From: Roseibium sp. MMSF_3412
GTDB taxonomy: Bacteria > Pseudomonadota > Alphaproteobacteria > Rhizobiales > Stappiaceae
Assembly: GCF_030733265.1 (NCBI RefSeq)
Contig: NZ_JASHJI010000015.1
Coordinates: 62,001 to 126,000 of the forward strand
DNA: 64,000 nucleotides
Direction of reading: 5' to 3'
Made by a program: the position numbers and the translations under genes. Below the pieces are notes generated by a model. That model did no database searches. It worked only from the letters and a program-made list of their open reading frames with translations, and was not told the origin of the DNA. Below are positions 10,125-19,521 of this stretch, piece after piece. Position 1 is the first letter of the stretch. Every line of letters begins with the position of its first letter.

Positions 10125-10961
10125 TTACTGCGTCTTGAGTTGCTGAGCCGTGAGCATGTCCGGGCGGTTTTGCTGTATCCAGCCATCGGCAAGCGAGCGC
10201 GCCTTTTCCCGGACAGGCTCCGGGGAAACAGCGAAATACTGTTCGTGCATCGCATTGATCCAGACAGCGTCCGCCCCGTCAGCCTGCTCCCTTGCAACCG
10301 TGAGCCACATGAGACCACGTGCTTTCTTCTTTTCGGACGTGCCGATTGTGTAGAGCGTTTCACCCAATCTTGCCTGAGCCCCGACATGGCCTTTCAGGGC
10401 GGCCAGGTTGTACCAGCGCACTGCCATGCGATGATTGTTGTCCTGGTACATGAGACCCAACTGGTACTGGGCATCGGCATCGCCGAAATAGGACGCCGCG
10501 TGCGTGAAGATCTGCCTTGCGCGCAGTTCGCTCTTGGGAACTTCGCCCTCGATACCGTTCAGGTAATACGAACCGAGAGCAACAAAGGCGCTCGACACAA
10601 ACGGAGCGTCGGGCGCGCTCGGGCTGTCGTCGCCATGCTCGCGCACGATCTGGCTGTAGTACTGGAACGCCTTCAGATCATCTTCCTGGACACCGTCACC
10701 CTTGGCGTACATCTCGCCGAGTTTCCAGGCGGCCATCGGCTGTCCGTTCTCGGCGGCATATTGCAGCGAGCTGAGCGCTCCTGCCTTGTCACCGGAATAG
10801 TATTGCCTGGCACCGGCACGCAGGGCTTCGGTCGGCGAAAGCGTTTCGCCGCCAATTGTGACGTCGGAGTTGGATTGACCGTCGAATGCGGCAGCTGCGC
10901 CGCACAGCCCAAGGGACAGAACGGAGCATATCAAACCGCGTTTTCCGATGCTCTTGAACAT
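10125..10961 (-). CDS. exoR: ExoR-like Sel1-repeat periplasmic regulator
   Basis: A 278-residue protein with a signal peptide (FKSIGKRGLICSVLSLGL, then AAAA-F) and several Sel1/TPR-like repeats (AAWKLGEMYAKGDGVQEDDL, AFVALGSYYLNGIEGEVPKS, AQYQLGLMYQD, AQARLGETLYTIG, RGLMWLTVA). The order and spacing match ExoR of Sinorhizobium/Agrobacterium (about 268 residues), the periplasmic inhibitor of the ChvG/ChvI (ExoS/ChvI) two-component system that controls exopolysaccharide, motility and acid response. I use the ATG at 10961 because the signal peptide starts there; the frame stays open to 11066. The kinase and regulator are not in this window, so the assignment rests on sequence resemblance. Confidence 0.75.
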   Translation of the reverse strand: MFKSIGKRGLICSVLSLGLCGAAAAFDGQSNSDVTIGGETLSPTEALRAGARQYYSGDKAGALSSLQYAAENGQPMAAWKLGEMYAKGDGVQEDDLKAFQYYSQIVREHGDDSPSAPDAPFVSSAFVALGSYYLNGIEGEVPKSELRARQIFTHAASYFGDADAQYQLGLMYQDNNHRMAVRWYNLAALKGHVGAQARLGETLYTIGTSEKKKARGLMWLTVAREQADGADAVWINAMHEQYFAVSPEPVREKARSLADGWIQQNRPDMLTAQQLKTQ

Positions 10962-11567
10962 TGGCAACCAGCCATGCCGGCCGGACTCGCGATTACCGCC
11001 AAGCCGAAGTCCAGCGTCAGGCCGTTCGTCCTCGACGGCTTTTAATGTTGTTCGCGCCTCGCGCATTTCCTGTCTCTTTGTTCCGCCCTCATACGCGGAC
11101 GGTTTTGTTTTTTAAGGTGCCCAAAGTGGCCAAGCAATCCGGCTTAAGTTTGGCCATTGTTGGCTCAATTAAGACGATTTGCGGGTTTCTTCCGTAGGTG
11201 ATTGCTCAAAGAACAATGCATGCATCATTTTCCGGACAACCGAACGTTAGCGTAACGGTTGCTGCCCAAACATGGCTGAACGTGGGCAACTTCGATTTTC
11301 AAGGCCCTCAAACCTCACTCTGTCAGGGAGTGTTGCCGAATTGGCACAATTACGCGATTGCCCCCTGCCCCTTCCTTCCCACATAAACACAAGTGCATTG
11401 ATGATCGGTTTCCATTCATCCGATTCAACCGCGTCTGTTGAAAACAGGGAGATTGCGGCAAAATGCTTTGCCGTTCTGCATTTGTCCTTCAAACTTGGCA
11501 CTGATTCGGTGTAGGAGATGACACAGGCCCGACACCATTCGGAAGCAGACCCTTCAGGCGAGACGGA
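10962..11567. other. 606-bp non-coding gap between exoR and parE
   Basis: I see no convincing gene here; the short frames lack ribosome sites and family features. The region must hold the exoR promoter (minus strand) and the parE promoter (plus strand). The only structured element I find is the inverted repeat TGGCCAA (11127-11133) with TTGGCCA (11150-11156), separated by 16 bases, about 165 bp upstream of the exoR start. It could be an operator or a small hairpin. Confidence 0.5.
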
Positions 11568-13613
11568 ATGAGCGCAAAAGACGATTTGTTTGCCGGCAAC
11601 GCGGCGCGAGCGACGACAATGGGTGAAAGCACGCCCCAAACCGCGCCAGCGAAGAAGCGCCCGATTGCAGCCGTCCCGATTCCCGAAGACTACTCGGCTG
11701 CAGATATCGAGGTTCTTGAAGGCCTGGAGCCTGTTCGCCGCCGACCGGGAATGTATATCGGCGGAACCGACGAGAAAGCGCTGCATCACCTGTTCGCCGA
11801 GGTGATCGACAATTCCATGGACGAAGCGGTTGCGGGGCATGCGACCTGGATCGATGTGTCGCTGGGGGCCGACGGCTATCTGACGATCGTCGACAACGGG
11901 CGTGGCATTCCCGTGGATCCCCATCCGAAATTCAAGGACAAGTCCGCCCTGGAAGTGATCATGACGACACTCCACGCGGGCGGAAAGTTCGACAGCAAGG
12001 TCTATGAGACCTCAGGCGGACTGCACGGCGTCGGTGTATCCGTGGTGAATGCGCTTTCCGAAGAACTGGTCGTGGAAGTCGCCCGCAGCAGGAAACTCTA
12101 TCGCCAGACCTTTCGAAGGGGACACCCCCAGGGGGGCCTTGAAATGGTCGGCGACACGCAGAACCGGCGCGGAACGCTCGTGCGCTTCAAACCGGATGAG
12201 GAGATTTTCGGCAGGAATGCGCGTTTCAAACCCGCGCGCCTGCTCAAGATGGCGCGTTCGAAGGCCTATCTTTTCGGCGGCGTTGAAATCAGGTGGCACT
12301 GCGATCCTGATCTCATTGACGCAAAAGAGGCGACACCAGCGGAAGCGGTCTTTCACTTCCCGGGCGGCCTGAAGGATTTTCTGGCGGAACGCCTTACCAG
12401 TGAACGCCGCGTCGTCGACGAGATTTTCGCAGGCCGGACCGACAAAACGGGAAAACACGGGTCTGTCGAGTGGGCCGTGAACTGGTTTGCGGGGGATGGT
12501 TTCGTCAATTCCTACTGCAACACCGTTCCCACCCCGGAAGGCGGCACCCACGAAGCCGGGTTCCGCTACGCGCTGCTGCGCGGCCTCAAGGCCTATGGCG
12601 AACTCACGAACAACAAGAAAGCCAGCATCATCACCGGCGACGACGTGATGACTTCAGCCGGCGGGATGCTGTCCGTGTTCATACGCGAGCCGGAGTTCGT
12701 CGGGCAGACCAAGGACAAACTTGCCACCAACGAGGCCACCCGCGTAACCGAAGCTGCGGTCCGCGATGCCTTCGACCACTGGCTCACGGCTTCCCCGAAC
12801 CAGGCAAACAAGCTGCTGGAATGGGTGATCGACCGAGCGGACGAACGCCTGAGACGCCGCCAGGAAAAGGACGTCGCGCGCAAGTCGGCTGTCAGGAAAC
12901 TCCGCTTGCCCGGCAAACTTGCCGACTGTTCGGCCAATCAGGCAGATGGGACCGAGCTCTTCATCGTTGAGGGCGACTCGGCCGGGGGCTCCGCCAAACA
13001 GGCGCGCAACCGTTCAAACCAGGCTGTGCTGCCCTTGCGCGGCAAGATCCTGAACGTCGCCAACGCCGGACGCGACAAGCTTGTTGCGAACCAGCAGTTG
13101 GCTGATCTCATTCAGGCGCTGGGGTGCGGAACAAGGTCACAGTACCGGGATTCCGACCTTCGCTACGAGAAGATCGTGATCATGACGGACGCGGATGTAG
13201 ACGGCGCGCACATTGCGTCCCTTCTGATCACCTTCTTCTACCGGGAAATGCCGGAACTGATCCGCAGCGGCCACCTGTTCCTAGCCGTCCCGCCCCTTTA
13301 CCGTCTCAGTCAGGGCGGCAAAACACTCTATGCGCGTGACGACGCGCACAAGGATGAGCTTCTCGAGACGGCTTTCAAAGGAAAGTCCAAGGTGGAAATC
13401 GGCCGATTCAAGGGCTTGGGCGAGATGCTGCCGGCGCAGCTCAAGGAAACGACGATGGATCCGGCCAAACGGTCGATGCTGAAAGTCGCGGTCGACGAGA
13501 TGGATATCGGGACGACCAACGACACGGTTGAAAGACTTATGGGCAACAAGCCCGAGGCCCGGTTCAGGTTCATTCAAGAGAATGCCGAATTTGCGGATGA
13601 TCTTGATATTTAA
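11568..13613 (+). CDS. parE: DNA topoisomerase IV subunit B
   Basis: A 681-residue type IIA topoisomerase ATPase subunit that pairs with ParC to decatenate daughter chromosomes. After an Ala/Lys-rich N-terminal extension the GHKL ATPase begins at LEGLEPVRRRPGMYIGG (about residue 50), with VIDNSMDEAVAGHA, the DNGRGIP motif and GGLHGVGVSVVNALS. The TOPRIM motif EGDSAGGSAKQARNR lies near residue 467 and MTDADVDGAHI near residue 540. The ParE-like length without the GyrB insertion and the sequence around TNDTVERLMGNKPEARFRFI support ParE rather than GyrB. parC is not in this window. Confidence 0.94.
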   Translation: MSAKDDLFAGNAARATTMGESTPQTAPAKKRPIAAVPIPEDYSAADIEVLEGLEPVRRRPGMYIGGTDEKALHHLFAEVIDNSMDEAVAGHATWIDVSLGADGYLTIVDNGRGIPVDPHPKFKDKSALEVIMTTLHAGGKFDSKVYETSGGLHGVGVSVVNALSEELVVEVARSRKLYRQTFRRGHPQGGLEMVGDTQNRRGTLVRFKPDEEIFGRNARFKPARLLKMARSKAYLFGGVEIRWHCDPDLIDAKEATPAEAVFHFPGGLKDFLAERLTSERRVVDEIFAGRTDKTGKHGSVEWAVNWFAGDGFVNSYCNTVPTPEGGTHEAGFRYALLRGLKAYGELTNNKKASIITGDDVMTSAGGMLSVFIREPEFVGQTKDKLATNEATRVTEAAVRDAFDHWLTASPNQANKLLEWVIDRADERLRRRQEKDVARKSAVRKLRLPGKLADCSANQADGTELFIVEGDSAGGSAKQARNRSNQAVLPLRGKILNVANAGRDKLVANQQLADLIQALGCGTRSQYRDSDLRYEKIVIMTDADVDGAHIASLLITFFYREMPELIRSGHLFLAVPPLYRLSQGGKTLYARDDAHKDELLETAFKGKSKVEIGRFKGLGEMLPAQLKETTMDPAKRSMLKVAVDEMDIGTTNDTVERLMGNKPEARFRFIQENAEFADDLDI

Positions 13614-13971
13614 GCGAAACCGGCATCGCTTGCTCCAGATCGGCTCGACGTACCTCTGCGCGCAGAAGCACTTTTACAGATAATCAGATGCACAACGTTC
13701 AGGCAGTCTGGAATTTTTGTTGCAAAAACAGGTGCTCATTTTGCAAATTATTGCGGCAGATGAAGGCACCGGGAAGCAGAAAAACAAGTGCATAGCTCCG
13801 CACTATTAACTGAGTTGGACATTATTGCTCGGAAATACTCGATTTTGTTGGAAATTTACCTCTATGGCGCATTGACACCCGGGCGCATGAATGTAGTGTG
13901 TGCCCACGATAGCGCCGGAGGTTTCCGTCGTTCTGTCGTCTAACAATCACAACATTTGGGCGAAACGCTCC
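13614..13971. other. 358-bp gap between parE and the helicase gene
   Basis: AT-rich compared with the flanking genes and with no credible gene. It contains the repeated T-rich/A-rich stretch around 13710-13760 (TTGTTGCAAAAACAG, then TTTTGCAAATTATTG) and probably the promoter and a long leader for the DEAD-box gene. The frame of the helicase is open back to a GTG at 13900, which I regard as upstream of the true start. Confidence 0.45.
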
Positions 13972-15414
13972 ATGTCATTTGATACTCTCGGTCTTAGCGA
14001 GAAGGTGCTCTCTGCAGTTGACGCAGCGGGTTATAAGGAACCCACAGCCATTCAGGCCGGCGCGATCCCGCAGGTGCTTGAACGGCGGGACATTCTCGGC
14101 ATTGCCCAGACCGGGACCGGCAAGACTGCCAGCTTTACCCTGCCCATGCTGACGCTCCTGGAAAAGGGACGCGCCAGGGCAAGGATGCCGCGTACGCTCA
14201 TTCTGGAACCCACGCGCGAACTCGCTGCCCAGGTTGAAGAGAATTTCGAGAAATACGGCACCAACCACAAACTCAATGTGGCCCTTCTGATCGGTGGCGT
14301 GTCCTTTGCCGAACAGGACCGGAAGCTTGATCGAGGCACCGACGTGCTGATCGCAACGCCCGGACGGCTTCTGGACCATTTCGAACGCGGAAAACTGCTG
14401 CTTCAAGGCGTTGAAATCCTGGTTATCGACGAAGCCGACCGCATGCTGGATATGGGCTTTATCCCGGATATCGAACGCATCTGCAAACTGATCCCGTTCA
14501 CGCGCCAGACGCTGTTCTTTTCGGCAACCATGCCGCCGGAGATTCAGCGTCTTACGGATACGTTCCTGCAAAACCCGGCGCGTATCGAGGTCGCACCGAC
14601 GTCTTCCACTGCGGACAATGTCAGCCAGCAGCTGAGAGCGTCTCCGTCCAAGGACTATGAAAAGCGCGCTGCATTGCGCGAACTCCTGGACGGTGCTGAA
14701 GAACTGAAGAACGCGATCGTGTTCTGCAACCGCAAACGGGATGTCTCAACCCTCTTCCGCTCGCTCGAGCGGCATGAATACAATGTCGGCACACTGCACG
14801 GAGACATGGACCAGCGCACGCGCATGATGATGCTGGACAACTTCCGCAAAGGGAGCATCAAGCTTCTCGTTGCCAGCGATGTCGCCGCCCGCGGGCTCGA
14901 CATTCCAGAAGTCAGCCACGTGTTCAACTACGATGTCCCGATCAACGCGGAAGACTACGTGCACCGCATCGGCCGCACGGGACGCGCGGGCCGCTCCGGA
15001 ACCGCCTACACGCTCGTGACCGGTGAGGACAAGAAGTATCTCGACGCGATCGAAACGCTCATCAACAAGACAATCGACTGGCTCGGCGAGCCGATTGACT
15101 TCGAGGCCGCGGCCAAGGAACGCAAGGCGCGCCGCAAATCAGGCAAAGCCTCGAAGAGCGAATCCAGCAATGACAACGACGCTCCCCAGGCAAAACCGTC
15201 TGGCAGACGCCGTTCCCAATCAAAACAACGTGACACCGACACGGACGGCAGACAGGAGCAGAAAGACGCAATGAGCCCGGTATCAGTTTCCGAACTTCCG
15301 CAGAAACCCGCGAGCAAAAAGTCCAGAAACGATAAACTCGAGCCTGCTTTCAGCCCGGGTGTTCACATACCTGCATTCCTGCTGCGCGAACCGCGTCCGA
15401 AAAAAGCTTCGTAA
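13972..15414 (+). CDS. DEAD-box ATP-dependent RNA helicase (RhlE-like)
   Basis: A 480-residue cytoplasmic RNA helicase. Motifs in order: the Q motif (YKEPTAIQAGAIP), Walker A AQTGTGKT (about residue 44-51), PTRELAAQV, TPGRLLDH, DEAD in VIDEADRMLDMGF (about residue 152), SAT, then the second RecA domain with VFCNRKRDV, VASDVAARGLDIPEVSHVFNYD and HRIGRTGRAGRSG (about residue 330). A basic, Ser/Lys-rich C-terminal tail of about 110 residues ends in a conserved-looking HIPAFLLREPR. I use the ATG at 13972 because the Q-domain begins there; the GTG at 13900 would add 24 residues. Confidence 0.9.
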   Translation: MSFDTLGLSEKVLSAVDAAGYKEPTAIQAGAIPQVLERRDILGIAQTGTGKTASFTLPMLTLLEKGRARARMPRTLILEPTRELAAQVEENFEKYGTNHKLNVALLIGGVSFAEQDRKLDRGTDVLIATPGRLLDHFERGKLLLQGVEILVIDEADRMLDMGFIPDIERICKLIPFTRQTLFFSATMPPEIQRLTDTFLQNPARIEVAPTSSTADNVSQQLRASPSKDYEKRAALRELLDGAEELKNAIVFCNRKRDVSTLFRSLERHEYNVGTLHGDMDQRTRMMMLDNFRKGSIKLLVASDVAARGLDIPEVSHVFNYDVPINAEDYVHRIGRTGRAGRSGTAYTLVTGEDKKYLDAIETLINKTIDWLGEPIDFEAAAKERKARRKSGKASKSESSNDNDAPQAKPSGRRRSQSKQRDTDTDGRQEQKDAMSPVSVSELPQKPASKKSRNDKLEPAFSPGVHIPAFLLREPRPKKAS

Positions 15415-15536
15415 CGTCACTTTTTACAGGGTTTTCCCTTAAGCTTAACCGCTCCTTAAATCTTCCATCAGAACTTGGGATCTATATCTTGTGACCGTGT
15501 GGGGCGGATTCGCAGGGTGAAGGTGAGAGAAGTTCT

Positions 15537-16598
15537 ATGTCTGAAGAAGACGACCATAGCCGGACCATCAAGTATGGTGAGTCCGCTGTCGGATATATAA
15601 GAAAAAACACGCTGCCCGCGTACCCGCGCTCCTATGAGCTTTGGTACACGTATGCTGCCGGTTACAATCAAGGGCTCAACAGGGCCGTCAACGAGACAAT
15701 CAAGGAAAAAGGCAGGGTCAGCACCGACGAAATGCTGAACCTTTACGGCCGTTTCCTGTCCCCTACCCGCCTGGGTGACCGGCTCGACGAAGTCGGCACG
15801 AAGGTTTCCAGAGAAGTTGAAGAACTGATTGAGTCGCTCAAGCTGAGCGCGGATGCGACGTCCGATTATGGCAGCTCGCTTGAGCAGGCCGGCGAAAAGA
15901 TAAAGCGCCTGGATGATCCGCAGAAGCTTCAGCTCTATGTTACGCATCTGGTGAAATCGACCCAGAACGCGGTGGCCTCGAATCGCAAGCTCGAGAGCCA
16001 GTTGCTGGAATCGAAAAAACACATCGAAAATCTGCAGTCGTCCCTTGAAGCGATTCGCTATGAATCTCTGACCGACGAACTCACGACGCTCAACAACCGG
16101 AAACATTTTGAAGTTTCCCTGGAAAAGATTGTCGACCAGTCCAAGGACAGCAAACGCAGCTTCGCGCTGCTGATGACGGATATCGACCACTTCAAGAAGT
16201 TTAATGACACCTACGGTCACCAGACGGGCGACCAGGTGCTGCGCCTCGTTGCACTGGCTGTCAAACAGAACATCAAGACCCAGGACATTGCATGCCGCTA
16301 CGGCGGTGAAGAGTTTTCCATCATCCTGCCTCAGTCCAACCTTGAAGAAGCGGGTGAAATCGGCGAACGGATTCGCACGGCGGTTATGTCCAAGGAACTG
16401 GTGAAGCGGTCAACCGGCGAGAATCTCGGCCGCGTGACGATTTCAGTCGGTATTGCGATCTTCGACCAGATCGACACGGCACATTCAATCGTCTCACGTG
16501 CGGACGAGGCTCTCTATGCAGCCAAGAATGCAGGTCGGAACCTTGTTAAGACCGAACTGGATCTGCCGTCAGCCAAGGCCGCTGAAAACGTCGCCTGA
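15537..16598 (+). CDS. Diguanylate cyclase (GGDEF protein)
   Basis: A 353-residue soluble protein. Residues 1 to ~170 are an uncharacterised, mostly helical N-terminal sensory or oligomerisation region with a coiled coil just before the catalytic domain (KLESQLLESKKHIENLQSSLEAI). The GGDEF domain starts at LTDELTTLNNRKHFE and has the active signature RYGGEEFSIILP (about residue 256-267), so synthesis of cyclic di-GMP is expected. The RxxD inhibitory site five residues before GGEEF reads KTQD, so the Arg is missing and product feedback inhibition may be weak (inference). No transmembrane segment is visible. Confidence 0.88.
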   Translation: MSEEDDHSRTIKYGESAVGYIRKNTLPAYPRSYELWYTYAAGYNQGLNRAVNETIKEKGRVSTDEMLNLYGRFLSPTRLGDRLDEVGTKVSREVEELIESLKLSADATSDYGSSLEQAGEKIKRLDDPQKLQLYVTHLVKSTQNAVASNRKLESQLLESKKHIENLQSSLEAIRYESLTDELTTLNNRKHFEVSLEKIVDQSKDSKRSFALLMTDIDHFKKFNDTYGHQTGDQVLRLVALAVKQNIKTQDIACRYGGEEFSIILPQSNLEEAGEIGERIRTAVMSKELVKRSTGENLGRVTISVGIAIFDQIDTAHSIVSRADEALYAAKNAGRNLVKTELDLPSAKAAENVA

Positions 16599-16665
16599 CA
16601 CGCCTTGCACACGATGACCTTGCTCGCGATCACGCGAACAGACCCTCCAAAGTCCGCCTGACCGA

Positions 16666-17328
16666 CTACGCTTTCGCGTCGAGGCCCATCTGCCAAAAAT
16701 CACTTTCCAGCCGGCACGCTTTTTCAAAGAGTGACAGGACGCGCGGATATCTGTGGTCGGTCAGAACGAGATCCGAGGTCGCTTCAAACCAGGCCTCGAA
16801 CCCCTTTGCCAGATCCTGATAGCCTTCACCGGCATATTCCTGGATCCAGCGCTGATAGGGATTATCCGGATTGTCGCTGCCGTCCTGCTGCAACCGCTTA
16901 CCGATTTCCGCGTAGCCCAGAATGCACGGCGCGAGCGCGGCCTGCAGATCAAGAAGATCTCCCGACATGCCGGCGTCGAGAACAAAGCGCGTGTAGGCCA
17001 TGGTCGGCGTGTCTTCGGGCGCATTCTCGATTTCCTGCCGCTCCATGCCCCAGCGACCGCAAATTTCTATGTGCAGCTCAAGTTCGACATCCAGGATGGC
17101 CTTCACGCCTTCAAGCGAATGACGCATGTCGGCTAGCGTCGGGCTTTTGTAGACGCCAAGTGCATAGGCCCGGGCAAACTGGATGAGAAACAGGTAGTCC
17201 TGAACAAGGTAGTGCTTGAAACACTCGATCGGCAGGTCACCCTTGCCAAGCTGGTCGACAAAGGCGTGGCGTGTGTAATCGGCCCATTGCGACGCTGCGT
17301 GCGTCTTGAGCCTTTCAAACAGTGTCAT
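16666..17328 (-). CDS. tenA: TenA/thiaminase II family protein
   Basis: A 220-residue all-helical TenA-family enzyme (PF03070). Family members hydrolyse aminopyrimidines derived from thiamin breakdown so that the pyrimidine can be salvaged. The nucleophilic Cys is present in LAPCILGYAEIG (about residue 136), a substrate-binding HYLVQDYLFL motif lies near residue 40, and the C-terminal Glu in KACRLESDFWQMGL (about residue 207) is in place. It follows sufA by 35 bp on the same strand and may be the last gene of the suf transcript, though a separate promoter cannot be excluded. Confidence 0.88.
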   Translation of the reverse strand: MTLFERLKTHAASQWADYTRHAFVDQLGKGDLPIECFKHYLVQDYLFLIQFARAYALGVYKSPTLADMRHSLEGVKAILDVELELHIEICGRWGMERQEIENAPEDTPTMAYTRFVLDAGMSGDLLDLQAALAPCILGYAEIGKRLQQDGSDNPDNPYQRWIQEYAGEGYQDLAKGFEAWFEATSDLVLTDHRYPRVLSLFEKACRLESDFWQMGLDAKA

Positions 17329-17363
17329 GGGAACTCTCGTCGCAGATCGATCCGGGCAATGGA

Positions 17364-17744
17364 TCAGTTGAGGGGCAACGCACCGGCGTCTGCGGCCTGC
17401 AGCGATACGGATTCACCGCAGCCGCACGCGGACACTTCATTCGGATTCTTGAAGATGAAACCGGAGCGGAATTTGGTGACCTCGAAGTCCATCTCTGTTC
17501 CAAGCAGGAAAAGAACGGCGGAAGGATCGATGAAGAGTTTTGCGCCCTTGTCCTCGATCACGTCATCCCCCGGCTTGGCATCTTCCACGAGATCCATGGT
17601 GTATTCCATGCCGGCGCAGCCGCCCTTCTTGATCCCGACACGCAGTCCGATGGCATCCTTGTCAGCGTTCTCGACAAGTTCCCTGACGCGTTCGGCGGCG
17701 GTGTCGGTCATTGTCATGACCTGAAATTTTCCGGCGGAAGCCAT
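17364..17744 (-). CDS. sufA: Iron-sulfur cluster assembly accessory protein SufA
   Basis: A 126-residue A-type carrier with the three ligand cysteines: KKGGCAGMEYTMD and ACGCGES near the C-terminus. It should accept clusters from the SufBCD scaffold. It is the second A-type carrier of the window (the other is erpA at 8.3 kb). Its position in the suf operon, 73 bp after the sufT-like gene, supports the SufA name. The ATG at 17744 begins MASAGKFQVMTMTD; an internal ATG (MTMTD) is possible. Confidence 0.9.
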   Translation of the reverse strand: MASAGKFQVMTMTDTAAERVRELVENADKDAIGLRVGIKKGGCAGMEYTMDLVEDAKPGDDVIEDKGAKLFIDPSAVLFLLGTEMDFEVTKFRSGFIFKNPNEVSACGCGESVSLQAADAGALPLN

Positions 17745-17817
17745 TCGGTCCTCTATCTGCTTCTAAGGTTCGAAACCTGATATAGGCATTCAGATTATCG
17801 GAAAAAAGGTTTCAGAC

Positions 17818-18213
17818 TCAATACCAGTTGAGCGCGACCTTTGCCTCGTCCGACATGCGATCAGGCGTCCATGGCGGATCGAACACCATATCGACATTAA
17901 CCGGACCAACGCCAGCGACAGCCGAGACGGCGTTTTCGACCCAACCCGGCATTTCGCCGGCGACCGGACATCCCGGTGCGGTCAGCGTCATGTCGATGTT
18001 GATCGAGCGGTCGTCTTCGATATCGACCTTGTAGATCAGACCGAGTTCATAGATATCGCACGGAATTTCAGGGTCATAGACAGATTTCAGGGCCCCGACG
18101 ATGTCTGTCGTCAACCGGTCCAGTTCTTCTGCCGGGATCGTCGTCTTCGCCGATACCTCTGCCTGCAGCTCAGCGCCGTCCGCTGCCGTATCTATCGTGG
18201 TTGCATTTTCCAT
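17818..18213 (-). CDS. sufT: SUF-associated MIP18/DUF59 family protein (SufT-like)
   Basis: A 131-residue protein with an N-terminal Ala/Thr-rich extension and a DUF59/MIP18 domain: SVYDPEIPCDIYELGLIY, then the conserved Cys in LTAPGCPVAGEMP, and a C-terminal VFDPPWTPDRMSDEAK. Such proteins act in maturation of Fe-S proteins, as SufT in SUF operons. It starts 13 bp after the sufS stop, so it is clearly in the operon. Confidence 0.88.
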   Translation of the reverse strand: MENATTIDTAADGAELQAEVSAKTTIPAEELDRLTTDIVGALKSVYDPEIPCDIYELGLIYKVDIEDDRSINIDMTLTAPGCPVAGEMPGWVENAVSAVAGVGPVNVDMVFDPPWTPDRMSDEAKVALNWY

Positions 18214-18226
18214 GTTGGGTCCGTCC

Positions 18227-19483
18227 TTACCCGAAAAAGCTCTGTGCTTTCAACAACGCCTCGTAGAGCGCGTCCACTTCCTGACGCGTGTTGTAGAGGC
18301 CGAAGCTTGCACGACATGTAGAGGTTACACCATATCTTGCCAAGAGCGGCTGTGCACAGTGCGTGCCCGCCCTCACCGCCACGCCGGCGCGGTCGATGAT
18401 TGTCGCAACGTCATGCGCATGCGCACCCTGCACCTCGAATGACACAATGGCGCCCTTTCCGGGCGCATTGCCGAAGATCCTCAGCGAATTGATCTCGCGC
18501 AGCTTTTCGTGCGCATAGTCCTTCAGGTCCGCCTCATGGCGCGCAATGTTCTCACGCCCGATCATGTCCATGTAGTCAAGCGCCGCGCCCAGTCCGATCG
18601 CCTGCACGATCGGCGGTGTTCCGGCCTCGAACCGGTGCGGCGGCTCGTTGTAGGTAATGACGTCCTCGGTGACATCGAGGATCATTTCGCCGCCGCCGTT
18701 GAACGGACGCAAGGCGTTCAGCCGCTCGGGCTTGCCCCACAGAACGCCGATCCCCGAGGGGCCATAGACCTTGTGGCCTGTGAAGACGTAGTAATCACAG
18801 CCGAGATCCTGGACATCCACCGGCATGTGCACGGCAGCCTGGCTGCCGTCGACCAGAACCTGGATACCCCGTTCGTGCGCGATTTCGCAGATCTCCTTGA
18901 TCGGCACCACGGTGCCGAGCACATTGGACATGTGCGTGATGGCGACAAGTTTCGTCCGGTCACTCAAGGTGTCCACGAACGCATCGAGATCGAAGGTACC
19001 GTCCTCGCGCACATACACCCATTTCAGAACCGACCCATGCCGTTCGCGGTGGAAGTGCCACGGCACGATATTGGAATGGTGCTCCATGATCGACAGCACG
19101 ATCTCGTCACCTTCACCGAAGAAGTCCGGGCCGAGGCCATAGGAAACCAGGTTGATGGCTTCCGTGGTCGACTTGGTGAAGACGACTTCGTCGACGGATT
19201 TGGCGTTCAGGAACCGGCGCACCTTCTCGCGCGCCGCCTCATAGTTGTCCGTTGCCGTGTTGGACAGGAAATGCAGCCCGCGATGCACGTTGGCATATTC
19301 TTCCGAATAGGCCTTGGAGACGGCATCGATCACGGCGTTCGGTTTTTGCGCCGACGCGCCGTTGTCAAGGTAGACCAGAGGCTTGCCATAGACTTCGCGC
19401 GACAGGATCGGGAAATCCCGGCGGATGGCTTCCACGTCATATCCCGTTGTCACGGGCTCTTTTTCTGCAGTCGCGACGGTCAT
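18227..19483 (-). CDS. sufS: SufS-type cysteine desulfurase
   Basis: A 418-residue group II cysteine desulfurase, a PLP enzyme that removes sulfur from cysteine for cluster assembly. The N-terminal VEAIRRDFPILSREVYGKPLVYLDNGA is typical. The PLP lysine lies in FTGHKVYGPSGIG (about residue 233) and the catalytic Cys in RAGTHCAQPLL (about residue 374), with the short lobe lacking the flexible loop seen in IscS. It lies between sufD (38 bp upstream) and sufT. A second, group I-like desulfurase starts the operon. Confidence 0.95.
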   Translation of the reverse strand: MTVATAEKEPVTTGYDVEAIRRDFPILSREVYGKPLVYLDNGASAQKPNAVIDAVSKAYSEEYANVHRGLHFLSNTATDNYEAAREKVRRFLNAKSVDEVVFTKSTTEAINLVSYGLGPDFFGEGDEIVLSIMEHHSNIVPWHFHRERHGSVLKWVYVREDGTFDLDAFVDTLSDRTKLVAITHMSNVLGTVVPIKEICEIAHERGIQVLVDGSQAAVHMPVDVQDLGCDYYVFTGHKVYGPSGIGVLWGKPERLNALRPFNGGGEMILDVTEDVITYNEPPHRFEAGTPPIVQAIGLGAALDYMDMIGRENIARHEADLKDYAHEKLREINSLRIFGNAPGKGAIVSFEVQGAHAHDVATIIDRAGVAVRAGTHCAQPLLARYGVTSTCRASFGLYNTRQEVDALYEALLKAQSFFG

Positions 19484-19521
19484 GCGGCGCTGATCCTTAT
19501 CTCCAAACCCTTCGGCGTGAC

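Noticed and set aside
11198..11514. Short plus-strand frames (62 and 80 residues) upstream of parE
   Set aside because: No convincing ribosome sites, no motifs, composition unlike the surrounding genes.
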